Source of the DNA: Strix aluco
Taxonomy: Eukaryota; Chordata; Aves; Strigiformes; Strigidae
Length of the DNA stretch: 64,000 bases
Assembly: GCF_031877795.1 (NCBI RefSeq)
Contig: NC_133948.1
Coordinates: 15,454,948-15,518,947 of the forward strand
Direction of reading: 5' to 3'
Below the pieces are notes generated by a model, which ran no database searches, had not been told where the DNA came from, and saw only the letters and a list, made by a program, of their open reading frames with translations. The position numbers and the translations under genes are program-made. Shown piece after piece: positions 10,815 to 23,800 of this stretch. Position 1 is the stretch's first letter, and the number at the start of each line of letters is the position of its first letter.

Positions 10815-13800
10815 TCACGCTCGTCGCGCCTTCTTGCTTTTCTTTTTCTCCTCTTTGACAGCAGTGTCGTGGGCTTTCCTCTTCGCAGCGAGTTTGTTCG
10901 CCTGTGGAGAAACCCCCAAGACCCACAGTCAGACTGGTCTTCAGACACCGAGGGCTGCTCCACCCCTGGTCCCACCCAAGCCTCCAGCTGTATGTGGGAG
11001 AGATGGACCCATCTGCTGCTGGCACCCGGGCCAGGCGTGGGGCACAGAGAGGGGCGGCAGCTTCACTTGCTGAGTACGAGCTGCAGCCTGAAGGGAGCAC
11101 GAGGAGCTCTGCCCTGTTGGGGTTGACACCGCAGCCTGGAGATGCTGGGGAAGAGGCCTGTAGAGCCTCACCCCTGCCCACCTTCGTGCAATGCCCTCAC
11201 CAGGTACAGAGGAGCGGAAGGGAGAGGCCCAGAGTGGGCACAGTGTGAGAAACAGAGGCTGCTCCTTCTCCCCCAAGATGGGGACAGACCCGGCTTCAGT
11301 GACTCGTAGCCACAAGCTGATTTGGGAAGAGCCAGCACCAGGATCCAGGCAAGAGTCCTTGGCCCACAGCAGCCCTACGCTCATACCTCTCGGATTTTGC
11401 GCTTCTTGCCAAACATGATCTTCTTGTAGAGGTATTTCTCCCTTTTCTTCATCATCATGATAGCCAGACGCTTCTCCTCGCTTTGCTGCTCCTGCTCCAG
11501 GCGCTGCCTGTCCTCCAGCCGCAGTTTGCCAGCGGTCACCTTCACGGGAAGCGCCTGCGGGGAGCCGGAGAGCTCAGGACCCCAGATGCCAGGGACCCAC
11601 CACCCTTCCCCAGGGTCAGACATTTCCACGCCATTCACTGGGGGCCGCAGAAGAGGCCCAAGCACCCTCCAGACCAGGCGGCAGGTCCTGAGCGTGAACG
11701 GGAGCTGCAGCTCATGATCACGGATCCAGAACCCCGAAGTGCGGTGGCTGCCGCAGGAGCAGCACAGCCACGGTGGTCCCAGAAGAGGGACGTGGCCGGG
11801 ACACCCCGCAGCGAGCAGAGCCCCAGCAGGGACCGAGCTCACCAGAGCTGCCGCGTCCCGGAGCTCCCAGACTGCTGCCAGGCACCGTACCTTGTTGCTC
11901 TGAGTTTTCTGCTCTTCCATCTTCTTTAATTTCACCTCCTCTTCCTTTTCAGACTCATCTTCCTCCTCATCCTCTTCTTTGTCATTGTCATCCTCCTCTT
12001 CCTCCTCTTCTTCCTCCTCCTCCTCCTCACTCTCTTCATCTACAGAGAGACCATCATTACCAACGGCAGAGCAGGCGCCGGCCCCGGAGCAGGTACAGCC
12101 CTGCCGAGGCAGCAACGCTGCCCAGCTCCTCAACTCGGAGCCTCACACCACCTGGGTTCTCGCCCCGCTGCATGGCCAGCAGCTTCAGCTTCTCAGGAGG
12201 GATGTAGTCTCCTTCCTGCTCCGTCACGAAGGGCGAGAGGTGCGGGGGCAGCAGCACGCCCGGGAAATAGTCGGCCACGGGGAGGCACAGCTTGGCATTG
12301 ACGGAGTCAAAGACCCACTGAGGCTGCAGGTAGTACCTGTGGGACAGAGGGACACGGGCTCAGAGTCCTTCCTCCCACCTCTGGTGCCTGTGGGGCTGCC
12401 TGGGACAGCTCTGGGATAGCCAGGGACACCCGCTAGTCCACGTGGCTATTCTGGGGCCACGCCACCTGCCTCACCCACCTGCCAACAACCTGCTGCTGCA
12501 CCCGGGGCCGGTCAATGATCTGGTGGGTGATGGAGGGGTCGCTCACGTCGTAGGTGGCACCGATGCACAAGGACTTGTCCCAGGAGACCTGGCCACCAAA
12601 GCACCTGCCAGCCAAAGCCACCGAGTCAGGCAGGCAGGAGGGGCCCTCGGGGTCACCTCGCCCATGGGACGTCGGGCAGATTGGCCTCAAAACTCCTGCC
12701 AGAGAGTCTGGGGGAGGCAAAGGTGCAGCAGGGCTGCAGAGGGACAGCCTGCACACCACGTACCGGATGATGAAGGCCAGCGGCTCTCGAGGCACCTCCC
12801 TGTTGAGGAAGAAGCGCAGCCCTTCAAACAGGTTTTTGTGCTTCTCCAGGGCCTCCTGCTCCTTCTTCCTTGAGTCCATCTGCTCTGCTGTCTCCTGCTC
12901 AGAGCAAAGCATTCAGCCTCCTCCTCACAAACAGCCCCTGCCAAGCGTCTCTCTGCAAGGAGGGCTCTGGGGTGCTGTCCCCGTCCTCCTGCCAGTCCTG
13001 CCCAGCACCACACCAGGACCCACCAGCTTTGCCCAGGCACAAGACATACTGCAGACAGGATCACCCAGGCTCTTACCCCCTCCACTGGGAACTCATCCAT
13101 CTCCACCTCATCCTCGGGGGTCGGTGCCACCACACGGGCCAGGCTGGCGCTCAGAGCCGACAGTTTCTGCAGCGGGAGGAGACCAAGAAGGCGTCATGCC
13201 CAGGCAGCACTTTGGGGATGGGAAAAGGGGCAGCCTCATGGAGGAAGGTGATTTCTCAGAGCAAGAGGTCTAAAGACTACACAGATATTCGGTCTCCTCC
13301 ATGTACTGTCCCACCCTGCAGTCCCCAGCTTCAGAGGGTCCCCTGCCATGCAGGGGGGAGGCCAGTGGCCCCCGAGGCCAAGCACAGCTCCTCCCTTGGC
13401 CAGTATGAGGGGGCTAGTTTGGGACCAGCTCCCTCCACCACACAGGGATGTGGCTCTGCTCCTCGGTCCCCGCACGCCAAGCGCCCCACGCCAGCAGGAG
13501 CCTGTGGTCAGGACACCAAGACCATGCAGGGTCCTCCCACGGACCACACTGACAGTGATGGCAGTGTCCCTCACCTCCAGGTAGCTCTCTGAATCCATGG
13601 CGTACTCCTTGCCCTCCGCAGGTTTCAGCTCAACATCAGCCTGGCCATCGATCTGGGGAGAGCCAGAGGGGTGGGGAGGCACTCCCAAGCCCAGAGCCCC
13701 CAGACATCCCCCCCTCCATCCCCCTGACCCTCCAACACAGGCTCGCTTCCCACCACCCACACCGGGTGGTCCCAGCAGGCTGGGGCCAGCGTGGCATGTC

Positions 13801-16800
13801 CCCGGGGCAGGCAGTGGCCTCACCTTGGGGGGGTAGAGCAGGTTGAGGGAGTGGTAGAGGCGAAAGTTGACGAAGCCCAGCAGGGTGGTGTAAAACTCAG
13901 TGAAGGTGGCCATCACACGGTAATCCACGTCTGTGGGGTGCTGCAGGCACATGAGAAGGGTGAGGACACAAGGACGAAGGACCGGAGTCCCTTCTGCAGG
14001 GACAGGGGCCCGTCCCATGGCACAGGGAGGAGGATCCTGCCCCCTCCAGAGCGAGGTCTGGAGATCCACACCACTGTCAGACCCTGGGCAGGGAGAGCTC
14101 TCCAGGCTGCTACACGGGGCCCTGCTGCCAATCCTCTGTGAAGGGACCTGCTCGGACAGATGAAGCACCTCATCCCATCGTGGATGGGGACCTTGGTGGC
14201 TTAGTCCAGGTCTCTGCTCCTCCAGGTGGGAAGTGCAGCCTGGGGCAAAGCCAGACAAGAGCAGGACAAGGAGCAGGGACCCACCTGGCCAGCCCCATGA
14301 CAGCCAGAACTCAAGGGAGCGAGAAGTAACGCTGGCTGGGAAGGACGTGGGTTGGCCAAGGAGATGCTGCAGTGAGCCCCAGCACGGGCCACATCAAAGG
14401 CCACAAAGCTGGAAAGCCCCAACCCAGCTGTACCAAGCCCTGGAAAGCCTGGGAGCAAACAGAAAGGGGATTGCTGTGACGATAAACTCCTGCCTGACAA
14501 GGATCTTGGCAAGGTGCAGCACAGCCATGCGGCCGCCCAGGCGCGGTGGCACCCACAGGTCTTCCCTCGCCCGGACCACACAGGGCACGCGGCAGAACCG
14601 CCCTGGCAGAGGGTGCAGGGTCTGACTCGGCTCTTCCCCAAGTGCCACCAGCCTCGTTCCTGCAGGTTAATCTTTAATTTCTGATTAAAGTATTTTTTAA
14701 TAATTGACGAGAGGAAATAAGGAACTGGGGAGACTGGTACTGCCAGGCACAGGGGACACAGGTACAGCCATCCCGGGGGGTTAAAGAGGGTTTGTCCCCA
14801 TGTGCCTCCCGAGCCGGGCCCCGTGGGCTCCACCACGGGCTGGGCGCAGCCTCGTCTGCCTCTGCAGCGCGGGAGCCGCAGGACGGTCCCTCAACTCTTC
14901 CCCGGCCCCACGGAAGGCAGTGGGGGTCCTGCACGGATCCTGCCGTGCTCTGCCCAGGTACTCACATCGTGGGCGAAGGTGTAGGGGGTGATCCAGGTGA
15001 CGGGCTGCCCCAGCACCTCGGCCTGGTAGTAGATGCCCTTGATGGAGAGGAAGACCTGGCAGGGAACAGAGCGAGGGTTCAGTGGGAGGAAGGCCATGGG
15101 TGCTCCCTTGTCCCTTCCCTCATCATCAGGTTCATCAGGGGAGTGTCACAGATGGCCTGGCAGGACTTGTTCCCCACCAGTTGGCCCAGCGCCCTCCTGG
15201 GGCACAAGTCCACCGCCCCCACGGCCCCCCCGGGGCAGGGAGGTCTCACCCCCGTCCCTCCCCGCAGCACCCACCTTGCGCAGGGAGCGGGAGGCGATGA
15301 CATAGTTGAGGAACTCCACGGCCAGGCGCCGGCAGAGCTGGATGGTCTGGACGTGGCACTTGCCCGTCCGAGGGAAGGTAGAGAAGAGGAAGCACATGGA
15401 GAGGGCATCGTCCAGGTCCCGCAGCGCGTCTACGAAGGTCGGGTACCTGTGTCCGGGCAGGAGAAGGAATCACACCCAGCCCCAGTGCCCACCAAAAGCT
15501 GACGGGGCTGGTGGAGACCTCGCAAGAGAAAGAAACGGGCACTGTGGAGCACCAAAGCTGGGACCCACAGGGACAGGGGAGCCCACGGTCACACAGGGAC
15601 CTCCAAACAGCTGCCTGGGGTTCACAGCTCTCCCGTGGCAACACCCCGGCTTACAGGATGGGTGTAAACAGGTTTTAGGGCACCCGCAGGGACTGAGTGT
15701 TGGGGAAGCCCAGCCCGGACGGAGGACAAGCACCCCTGTGGCCTGCAGGGCAGCACACCAGCACGCGGTGCTCGTCGGCCGGGCGCACGAGGCCCAGACC
15801 AAAGCTGCAGGACTCAAACGCTGCAGTCGGAGGGAGATCGCACAACCCCACAGCTCAGGCAGCAGCACGGCCGTGAGGTGCCCAAACCATCTCCCCTCCC
15901 GAGCACAGAGCTTGTTGGGCAGCGTCTGTCTCTTGGGGTTCTTTCTCTCTCCCCTCTGTGCACCAGCACAGCGAGGTCCCAGGCACCACCAGAACGATGA
16001 AAAGATCTGTCAGAGCAGGTTCCCTCCCTCCTGGGTGCTCTCCTCCCTCACTGCCACCAAATTCAGGAATGCTGTTGGCATGATTCACCCTCCACCAGCC
16101 CTCCCTCGAAGGAAAACACCACTCAGGGAGAGGAGGATTGATCTCAGCGTCTTCCTGGAGCCATTTAGGAGAGCCAGGCACTCTCTGCTCACTCATCAGC
16201 CAGCACACAACGGCGTTTTCCTCCAGCACAGAGACACACATTTCCATCGAAACCTCCAGAATATTTACAGGAGGTGGATTCCTAAAGAGGTGAAGGCTCC
16301 ACAGGTCCAGGCGGCTGCAGGGAAAGCTCCTCCCAAAACAGGATGGCTCTGCTGGGACTTGGCGCGTGGTGGCTCACCTCTCCTTCACGATGTGGTCGAG
16401 CTTGTAGGTGGGCTTGTTGTCCTTCAGCCGGTCTACGGTGCCCCACTCGCCCTTCCCGTACGCCTTCCGGAGCTTCCGCACAAACACCTGTGGGGAAAGG
16501 GGGAGGCTGGGGGCTCTGCAGGAGAGGACGAGCCCAGAGCAGCCCCTCGAGCACCACCCTGGGGGGTCTTGTGCAGGATAGTTACCTTATACTCCCGGAA
16601 TTTGTTGACGATGGGCTCGTGGAGGAGGAATTTTATATCCTTGAGGAGGTAGAAGGTCCTGGGGGCGGTGGAGCCTTTGTTCACCTTCTTCTTGTGCTTG
16701 GGCTCATGGGGGTAAATCCCCTTCAGGATGCAGAGGCGCCTGGTAACGGCGACAGGGGTGAGACACGCGGGGCCGCAGCACCCACGTACCCCAACGCGGA

Positions 16801-17693
16801 ACACCCCGGGGCCCTCTCCCTCCAGCGCTGCCACCCCTTGAGGGGGGGAAAAAACCCCCAAACCGTGGCAGCCTGAAACCTCGGGACACACAGGACACAC
16901 CACCCCGCTCCCTACGGAAAGGGCCACCCCATACGCCCACCACGGGCTCCATCTCCTCCTGCTCCCCCGGGGGGGGTGCGGGGGTCCCGGGGGGTCCCGG
17001 CACACCTGAAGTCGGGCAGGCTCAGCTGCAGCTTCTTCCGCGCCCTGTTGCGGGTGATGTAGTTGGTGGCAGATCCCCGCTCGTACTGGGGAGAAACGCG
17101 GCGTCAGGGGGGGCCGAGGGGAGCCCCGCGACAGGAGATGGCGGGGGAAAGGGAGGAGAAACGGGAACCGGCGAATGGGGGGGGTGGGGCAGAAGGAGGG
17201 CCACCGGGCACGGCCAGCTGAGGGGGCAGGGAGACCGGGTGTCACGGCACGGCCAGGCACTGGCACCGGGGGCGGGGGGCACGACACGGAGCGGCACTGA
17301 CACCGGCGGGGCAGCGGCCCCAGAGGAAGGGGGGTGAGCACCGGTACCGGCGGGAGGGGCACGACACGGGTGGGCGCCGCTACCGTGGCGGGGAGTGTCA
17401 CGGGCACCGCGGGGGGGGGCAGACACAAGCGGGCAGAGGCACCGGAGAGAGGGGGGGCACGACACGGGAGGGCACCGGCACTAGAGAAGGCGGGGGGAGG
17501 GCGGGGGGAACACGATACGGGAGGGCACCGGGAGGCGGGCACCGGAGAGTGTGAACGTGGCACCGAGCGGGGGGACGGAGAAAGGGGAAGGGGGGACGGA
17601 GAAAGGGGAAGGGGGGACTCCGGTGCCGGGGGGTAGAGGGATGGGGGCGGCCGGCCCGCCCCACGGTACCTTCTTCTTCTCCAGCCCGCCCAT
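10815..17693 (-). CDS. PES1: Pescadillo ribosomal biogenesis factor 1, complete, 15 coding exons, 586 aa
   Basis: PES1 forms the PeBoW complex with BOP1 and WDR12 and is needed in the nucleolus for ITS2 processing and 60S subunit maturation. Coding exons on minus: 17,693-17,670; 17,085-17,006; 16,739-16,586; 16,487-16,378; 15,446-15,275; 15,055-14,966; 13,940-13,824; 13,652-13,575; 13,166-13,077; 12,894-12,764; 12,604-12,479; 12,336-12,152; 12,039-11,891; 11,554-11,387; 10,901-10,815. All junctions are GT/AG and the frame closes exactly, giving 586 residues against 588 in human. The protein starts [17 protein letters not shown]. The pescadillo N-domain is about residues 6-285. A BRCT domain lies about 320-413 ([35 protein letters not shown]). 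A Glu/Asp tract fills about 453-502, then a basic tail follows with the near-invariant [12 protein letters not shown]. The exon 10 acceptor could sit 3 bases earlier. The gene looks intact. Confidence 0.97.
17100..17650. repeat. G-rich intron 1 of PES1 with short tandem duplications
   Basis: The plus strand (template for PES1) is dense in GGGG runs. It includes two adjacent copies of a roughly 23-bp unit containing GGACGGAGAAAGGGGAAG near 17,570-17,615. Many GGG runs are close together, the pattern that can form G-quadruplexes. Glu/Gly/Arg-rich open frames here are artefacts. Confidence 0.6.
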
Positions 17694-18000
17694 GGCCCCG
17701 CCGCCGCCGCCGTCCGCGTGCTCCCGGTGCGCCGCAGGCCCCCGGCCTGCCCCCGCCCTGCCTGCGCCCGGGGCCCGGGGCCCGCGCCCGCCGGAGCCGC
17801 CCCGCAGCGGCCATGGGGACCGGGCGGGCAGCGCGGGCAGCGCGGGCAGGCGGCGGGGCGGGGCGGGCAGGCGGCGGGGCCGAGCTCGGTCAGGCGCGCC
17901 GCGGACAGCCCGCGCGGCCTAGTGGGGGGGGCAGGGGTCCTTCGGTGCGGGGCACGCTGGGATATTGCGGGGCGGCGCGGGGCATGCTGGGATGCAGCGA
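17600..18000. promoter_or_regulatory. PES1: CpG-island promoter of PES1
   Basis: A very high density of CpG and GC surrounds the 24-base first coding exon and the sequence just upstream of it (GCCGCCGCCGCC, GGCGGGGC repeats). There is no TATA box, as expected for a housekeeping promoter. The exact start site is not determined. Confidence 0.7.
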
Positions 18001-18769
18001 GGCAGGGGCCTGCCGGGGCCTGGTGGGGCCGGGGCCGCCCGGGGGTCCCGCACTGCCGCTCCCCGCGGGATCCCCGGTCCCCACAGGGACAGAGGGCTGG
18101 CGGGGCCCTCGCTGGTGCTGCCCAGGGCCCGGGATTCCCGTGGTTCTCCCCCAGATGGGCCAGGGCACCATCCCCCGTGGTCCCCGTCCTGCAGGGCCTG
18201 GCAGCCGCTGTGGGACGAGTGCGGGCGGCTCCTGGGGGGAAGGCCCGGTTCTCTCGGCCTCCCTCAGCCCGAGCTGTGGCGGCTCCTGACCGACCCACAC
18301 CCCATCCTTTCTCCCCTGCGTTTCCCCCGTCTTGGAGGCAGCCGGACCCCGTGTCCCTGCACGGCGAGTCTCCGGGGTCCAGGGCATCTCCCGGGGGGGG
18401 CTGAGGCCCATGAAGGGGTTTGTCAGCCCCAACCTGCCGGGGACCCCGGCCCTGTGGTGACGGCACTAGCGAGCCCTCAGGTCTGTTAGTTTCCAGCCTG
18501 ATCCCAAGGGTGGGATGGGAGTTTGCCTGACACCACATGGGACTGCGGGTAATGTGAACTTGGACCTGACCCGTGGTGGGTCGCTGGAGCTCCTTGTTTG
18601 CCCCTGGCTGGGACTGGGACCCCCTGCGGGGTCGCAGCTGGCAGGGTGAGGTGCGCTGCCCTCCCTGGGTGCTTCATCCACCCCATCATGCCTCTGGGAG
18701 CTGAGCGGTGCCACGTGTCCTCTGGCATCCCTCATCCGTCCCCAGCGCCCTCGAGAGTGGCGGCAGGAG
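18001..18769. other. PES1 upstream intergenic DNA
   Basis: No coding exon, RNA gene or named repeat recognised in this stretch before the solo LTR begins. Confidence 0.5.
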
Positions 18770-20067
18770 TGTTACCGAAAACTCGGAATAAAACTTATCA
18801 ACGCCAATTTGATGCAGATGAGCAGACACTTCTTTATTGCGGCCGGGTGCGTGGGTGAATGTTTTCACCAACAACGCACACCAAGCTCCAAAATCATACA
18901 TCTTATATAGAACATATTCATACATATTCGTGGCTTGTATCAGCACTAGCGTGGCCAGCAGGGACAGGGAAGGGATCTGACCCCTGTACTCAGCACTGGT
19001 GAGGCTGCACCTCGATGACTGGGTTCAGTTTTGGGCCCCTCACTCCAAAAAGGCCATTGAATGACTCGAGTGTGTCCAGAGAAGGGCAACGGAGCTGGTG
19101 CAGGGTCTGGAGCACAGGTCTGATGGGGAGCGGCTGAGGGAACTGGGGGGGTTTAGTCTGGAGAAGAGGAGGCTGAGGGGAGACCTCATGGCCCTCTGCA
19201 ACTGCCTGAAAGGAGGGTGCAGAGAGGGGGGGTGAGTCTCTTGAGCCAAGGAACCAGCGCCAGGACAGGAGGGAATGGCCTCAAGCTGCGCCAGGGCAGG
19301 GTCAGACTGGCTCTTAGGAAGTATTTCTTTGCAGAAGGGGTTGTTGGGCGTTGGAATGGGCTGCCCAGGGCAGGGGGGGAGTCCCCATCCCTGGAGGGGT
19401 TGAAGAGTCGGGTTGACCCAGCGCTGAGGGATCTGGTGGAGTTGTGAACAGTCAGTGTGAGGTCAATGGTTGGACTGGAGGATCTTCAAGGTCTTTTCCA
19501 ACCGAGATGGTTCTGTGATTCTGTGATATTCATTAAGTATTCATGCATAAACATAACAATTCCTGGAAATCATTATCATACTCCCCTCCTATTTCCGATT
19601 CTGCGCAGTAGAGTCCAGAAGCACCTGGAAATGGGTCTGGGGTGTAATGTGGGTCGGTGGTCAATGAGTCGGTGGTCGCGCTGTCCCCCTGCCAGAATTA
19701 CCTCTTGCCTGAGGACCCTGCTTCTTGGCTTAAACTTACATGTTGCTTCAGTCGATTTCTCCATTTTCCCATTAATCTGGAGACTGACATCTCTCTGCAT
19801 TCTTTTAGGTTATAAAATACCTTATAAGTAAACGATATATCCAAATTATCTTGAATCTCAAGCCTGTTATCTATAGTTCTAAATGTTCCTACTAGGTGAT
19901 TCTGTCCAATTCCTTCAGCCTCGGTACAGGGCTGTACAGGGGAGTTCGTAGTAGCCTCGGTTCCTGTATAATGTGCAAATGCAGCATATGATTTCTACTG
20001 AATATCTCCTATAATTCTATGTTCCTATTAAACAAAATTAATTCTAATCAATAACAAATCAGTAACA
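18770..20067 (-). mobile_element. Solo LTR, minus orientation, interrupted by a CR1 (endogenous-retrovirus fossil)
   Basis: Inverted termini TGTTAC (18,770) and GTAACA (ending 20,067) are flanked by a perfect 4-bp repeat GGAG (18,766-18,769 and 20,068-20,071). On the minus strand an LTR-like order is visible: a TATA motif (CTATATAAG, about 18,900-18,908), then AATAAA (18,832-18,837) near the 3' end. Without the inserted CR1 (18,941-19,527) the LTR is about 0.71 kb. No internal viral genes remain. The 4-bp target repeat suggests a class I (ERV1-like) origin; that assignment is inference. It predates the CR1 inside it. Confidence 0.8.
18941..19527 (+). mobile_element. CR1 LINE 3' fragment, plus orientation, inside the solo LTR
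   Basis: Typical avian CR1 3' region: 'GGGCCCCTCACTCC', 'AGAAGGGCAACGGAGCTGG', 'CTGGAGAAGAGGAGGCTGAG', 'GACCTCATGGCCCTCT' and a tail 'TTCTGTGATTCTGTGAT'. It is 5' truncated and very similar to the copy at 55,041-55,525, so both belong to the same or sister subfamily. Confidence 0.92.
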
Positions 20068-20071
20068 GGAG

Positions 20072-20895
20072 GGGATGGGTCACCTCCCTGCCCAGCATCG
20101 CTGGTGGTACGCCCATGGGTGCGCCCTGGCCGAGATGTGCCCTGTGAGGGTCCTCGCTGTGTCCCAGGGGGGTGGGGGGGGCCGGGAGCCCCGTCCTCAG
20201 CCCCTGCCAGCTGCAGGGGTTTTCTGGGGGGCGGGAGACCCGTCACCCTCTTCCAAGCCTGGGTGTCCCCCAGCAGACAGAGACCTGAGCCCCAGCAGTG
20301 CCCCAGGACCATCCTCCTCTTGGCTGCAGGGATTTGCCTTTTAGGGTTCAGCACCCCCATATCCACCCCTTGTCTGCCAAGCTGAGCTGATTAATCCCCA
20401 TTTTCAATAAAAACCCAGCTCTGGGTGAGTAGCGGAGTCACTGCTTTCAAAGGAGGCCGCAGGATTTCCGTGGGTTTCATCCCCTCTTGTTATTTTCTGG
20501 GGGCTAAATGTGACCAGGGATTTTGACCCAAATGCCAGCAGTTTGGGTCTCGCTGCCCCAGCCACGGCGCAGAGGGCAGGGCGACCGGTGCTTGTGCGGT
20601 TCGCGCCGGGTCAGGGAGCCGGGAGGGAAGAGTGGAAATGAGCACCTTATCTCTGCCCCGGCGCGGGGTGGCCCCGCTTCCCTTTGCTTCGCCTCCAAAG
20701 TCCTTTCCCGTTTCTGCTGACTTGGCCCCGGTGTGCGGAAACAGCCTCTTGTGACACCTTCCCGTCCCCGGCGGTGTGTCCCCGGCGGTGTCCTGGCTCG
20801 GCTCGGCCGGGCTCTGCCTGTCTCTGCCGGGCTGCCAGCCGTGCCGTGCCGTGCCGTGCCGTGCTGTGCTGCAGCACCCACCGCCCCGCTCCGGC
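20072..20895 (+). promoter_or_regulatory. TCN2: TCN2 upstream region and 5' UTR
   Basis: GC content rises toward the TCN2 start. No TATA box is obvious. A GTGCC pentanucleotide run (about five copies, 20,840-20,865) lies about 30 bases before the ATG, presumably in the 5' UTR. The start site is not determined. Confidence 0.45.
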
Positions 20896-23800
20896 ATGTG
20901 GCTGCTCCTCGTCCTGCTGCAGGCTGCGGTCCTGCCTGCCCAGCTCTGCGGTGAGTACGGCAGCCGGCCACCGCCTGCAGCCCCCAGACCCCCGTGGCCC
21001 GCTGGGGGACCTCACTGGAGTTGGGGGTCTCGCCCGTGCGGGACGGTGCCTGGAGCAGGTCCCCGAGCTGGCTGTGGTGGCTGAGGGGTCCCCGAGGAGC
21101 GGGTCTGGGGGGAACGGACACCATCCCGTACTCCAGCCCCGTGCCCTGGCCCCGGGGAGGATGTTGGCCTCGTGAAACTCCTCTGGTGATGAGTTTTCCA
21201 GGGCTCAGCTCTCCCCAGCACCCACCAGTGTTAAGCCATATTCCTGTGCCCCCTTCCCCTGCCCAGAGCCAACCTGCCCCACTCCTGCACCTGCAGCCCC
21301 CCCCTGCAAGGTCCTGCAGGGTCCCTGGGGACAGGGGTGCCACCCCAGCACCCTGCCAGCCCCACGGGCACAGCGGGAGGGTGGCTGTGCCCAGGCCTTG
21401 GGCTCCCCACGCTCCCACTTCATGTCACATGTCTTATTTGGTTTCTTCCTCATTTTGGGGGGGGAGACTTGAGGTTTTGTGACTCGAGGGAGGGACTCAG
21501 AGGGCATGGGGTGCACAGCAGGGTTGGGGTGCTGGGTCTCCATCACCATGTGCAACTGGTGCCGGGGGGCTGCAGATGCTGCAGGGCTGGTGCTTGGGGT
21601 GGACTCAGCCCCCTCCTGCCCCCCGTCACCCTCCGCTCCCTCTCCCCGGGGCCGTGGTGGGTAGAAGCCCCGGGGGAGGCGGCAGCGGTGCGGGCGCTGA
21701 GCGCCCGGCTGCTGGGGCTGGCGGCGGACCCAGCGCGGGACCCCGACCCCAGTGTCTACCTGGCCCTTCGCCTGGCCGGCGACCACGACCTGCGCGGGGA
21801 GGAGTGGTACCTGGCGCGGCTGCAGGACGCCTTCCAGTGCCGCTACGGCCGGTAGGTCCCAGGGGGGGACACCCCGGGTCCCCCCACGTGTCTCTGGGGG
21901 CCGTTCCCTGTCCCCCACACCGCCCCGGTGGCCCGCTGACACCGTGTCCCCACAGGAGCCTGCAAGCAGCCAGCCGGCCCCACGCCGCACCCCACAGCCA
22001 TCCCCAGAGGGACGCTGCGGCCACCCAGCACAGCACGTACGTGGGTGTCCCACAGGGACAACGGGTCCCCTCCGCCGGTGGGGTGACAGCCCCCCCAGAG
22101 TGGTGCGGGCGCTGACGCGGCGCTTTGCAGGAGTGCCGAGGCGGAGTGGCCAGAGACGGGGCGGCTGGCTCTGTACCTGCTGGGGCTACGGGCCACTTGT
22201 CCCCCACTAGAGCCTGGGCCCCAGCGCTCACTGGTGACGTGGCTGAAGTATTACCTGGAGGAGGACTGGGCAGGTGAGGGCATCCCCACGGGGCAACTGT
22301 GGCGAGCACCCGTCCAGCCGCCGGGCCAACGGCTCGCCCCGGTGACACGCCACCTCATCCCTAGGCTCCCGGCGGCATGGCCACCCCCTCACCAGTTACT
22401 ACCAGTACAGTCTGGGCGTGCTGGCGCTGTGTGTCCACCGCAAGCGGGTGCGGGAGGAGGTGATCCGCCGGCTCCTGGTGGCTGAACACCACGGCAGGTT
22501 TGGGCATGCCGGCGGCAGCGCTGTGGGTAAGGGTCCCCGAGGACGGGCGGGGCGGTGGCACCCCAGGGGGAGTGTGTGGCAGCGTGGGGTGACACCGTGT
22601 CCCTCCTGCAGACACGGAGGCGGTGGCAGCGCTGGCCTTCGCCTGCCTGCAGCGGGAACGGCTGGTGGGGGCCAGGCTGGCGGCGGAGCTGGGGGCAGCC
22701 ACGCGTGCGGCGAAGAGGAGGATGGTCGAGGCGCAGGGCCAGGATGGCTTCTTCGGCAATGTCTACAGCACCCCGTGGGCCATGCAGGTGGGTGTCACGT
22801 GTGGGGGGGTGTCTCTGGGGTGGGGTGTGGGTGGGCGCAGGTGTGTGGGTTCACAGTGGGTACAAGCAGGAGCGTGGGTGTGGGTGCAAACATGGGTGCG
22901 GGTGCAGATGTGGGTGCCTGGGCACAAGCACCCACCCCGGGGCAGGGGCTGGGCAGGCAGGGACCTGACCCGCTGTTCTACCACCTTCCTTCCTCCTGCT
23001 TCCCAGGTCTTCATCGCCACCGACACATGCCGGACGCAGCCGGCGTATGGCCGGGCCATGGCTGCGCTGCTGGAGAACCTGGACGCCTTCGCCACCGCCG
23101 CGACCATGGCCCAGGTGCTGCCGGTGCTGCACGGCCGCTCTTACCTGGACATCGCCTCCATGCGCTGCCGGGAGGAGCTGGGTAGGAGCCGGGGTGGCGC
23201 AGGGATGTGGTGGGGTGCTGACATGGTGTTGGCGCACACGTCACCGTGGTGGTGGCTTGGTGTCCGTCAGTGCCGTGGTGGTTTCCTTCTCACAGACACG
23301 CTGATGCCCGTCAGCCCTGAGCCGCTGCCCGAGACGCCAGGGAACGTGACGGTGCGGCTGGTGGTGGAGTGCCCCGAGCCATTGTGTCCCCAGCGCCGGC
23401 TCTATGACCGGCCAGTGCCTGTGTCTGCTGGCGCCTCCCTCCTGGATGTGCTCAGGGCGGCTGCTGCGCAGGAACCCCATGACTTCACGTATGTGGACTC
23501 ACGTGCCAGGGTGGGGGGGACCCTCTGGGGTCCCTGGGTGTCACACCCGGGGTGGCCATGTGCCCTGCACCCATGCCACGGGCTCACCCCAGTCCCCAGC
23601 GCCTGGCTCCCTTGGCAGCAGATCTGCCCCACCGCTGGCAGTGCCGGGGCTGGACCCTCACCACCCCCCTGCTCCCACCTGCCAGGTTTGACACCCAGGA
23701 CACCCCCCAGGGCCCCTTTCTGAGCAGGGTGCTGGGGCTGGAGGCCCGGCAGCAGAAGCGGAACTACTGGCAGCTCCTCACTGCCCCCAACACCAGCCTG

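Noticed and set aside
11979-12060. Poly-Ser frame on the plus strand
   Set aside because: Antisense shadow of the Glu-rich acidic tract in PES1 exon 13.
16433-18538. 701-codon minus-strand open frame
   Set aside because: It runs through PES1 introns 1-3 and the CpG island. Only the parts that are true PES1 exons match the family.
20405-20410. AATAAA on plus before TCN2
   Set aside because: No plus-strand gene ends upstream; the hexamer is isolated in intergenic DNA.
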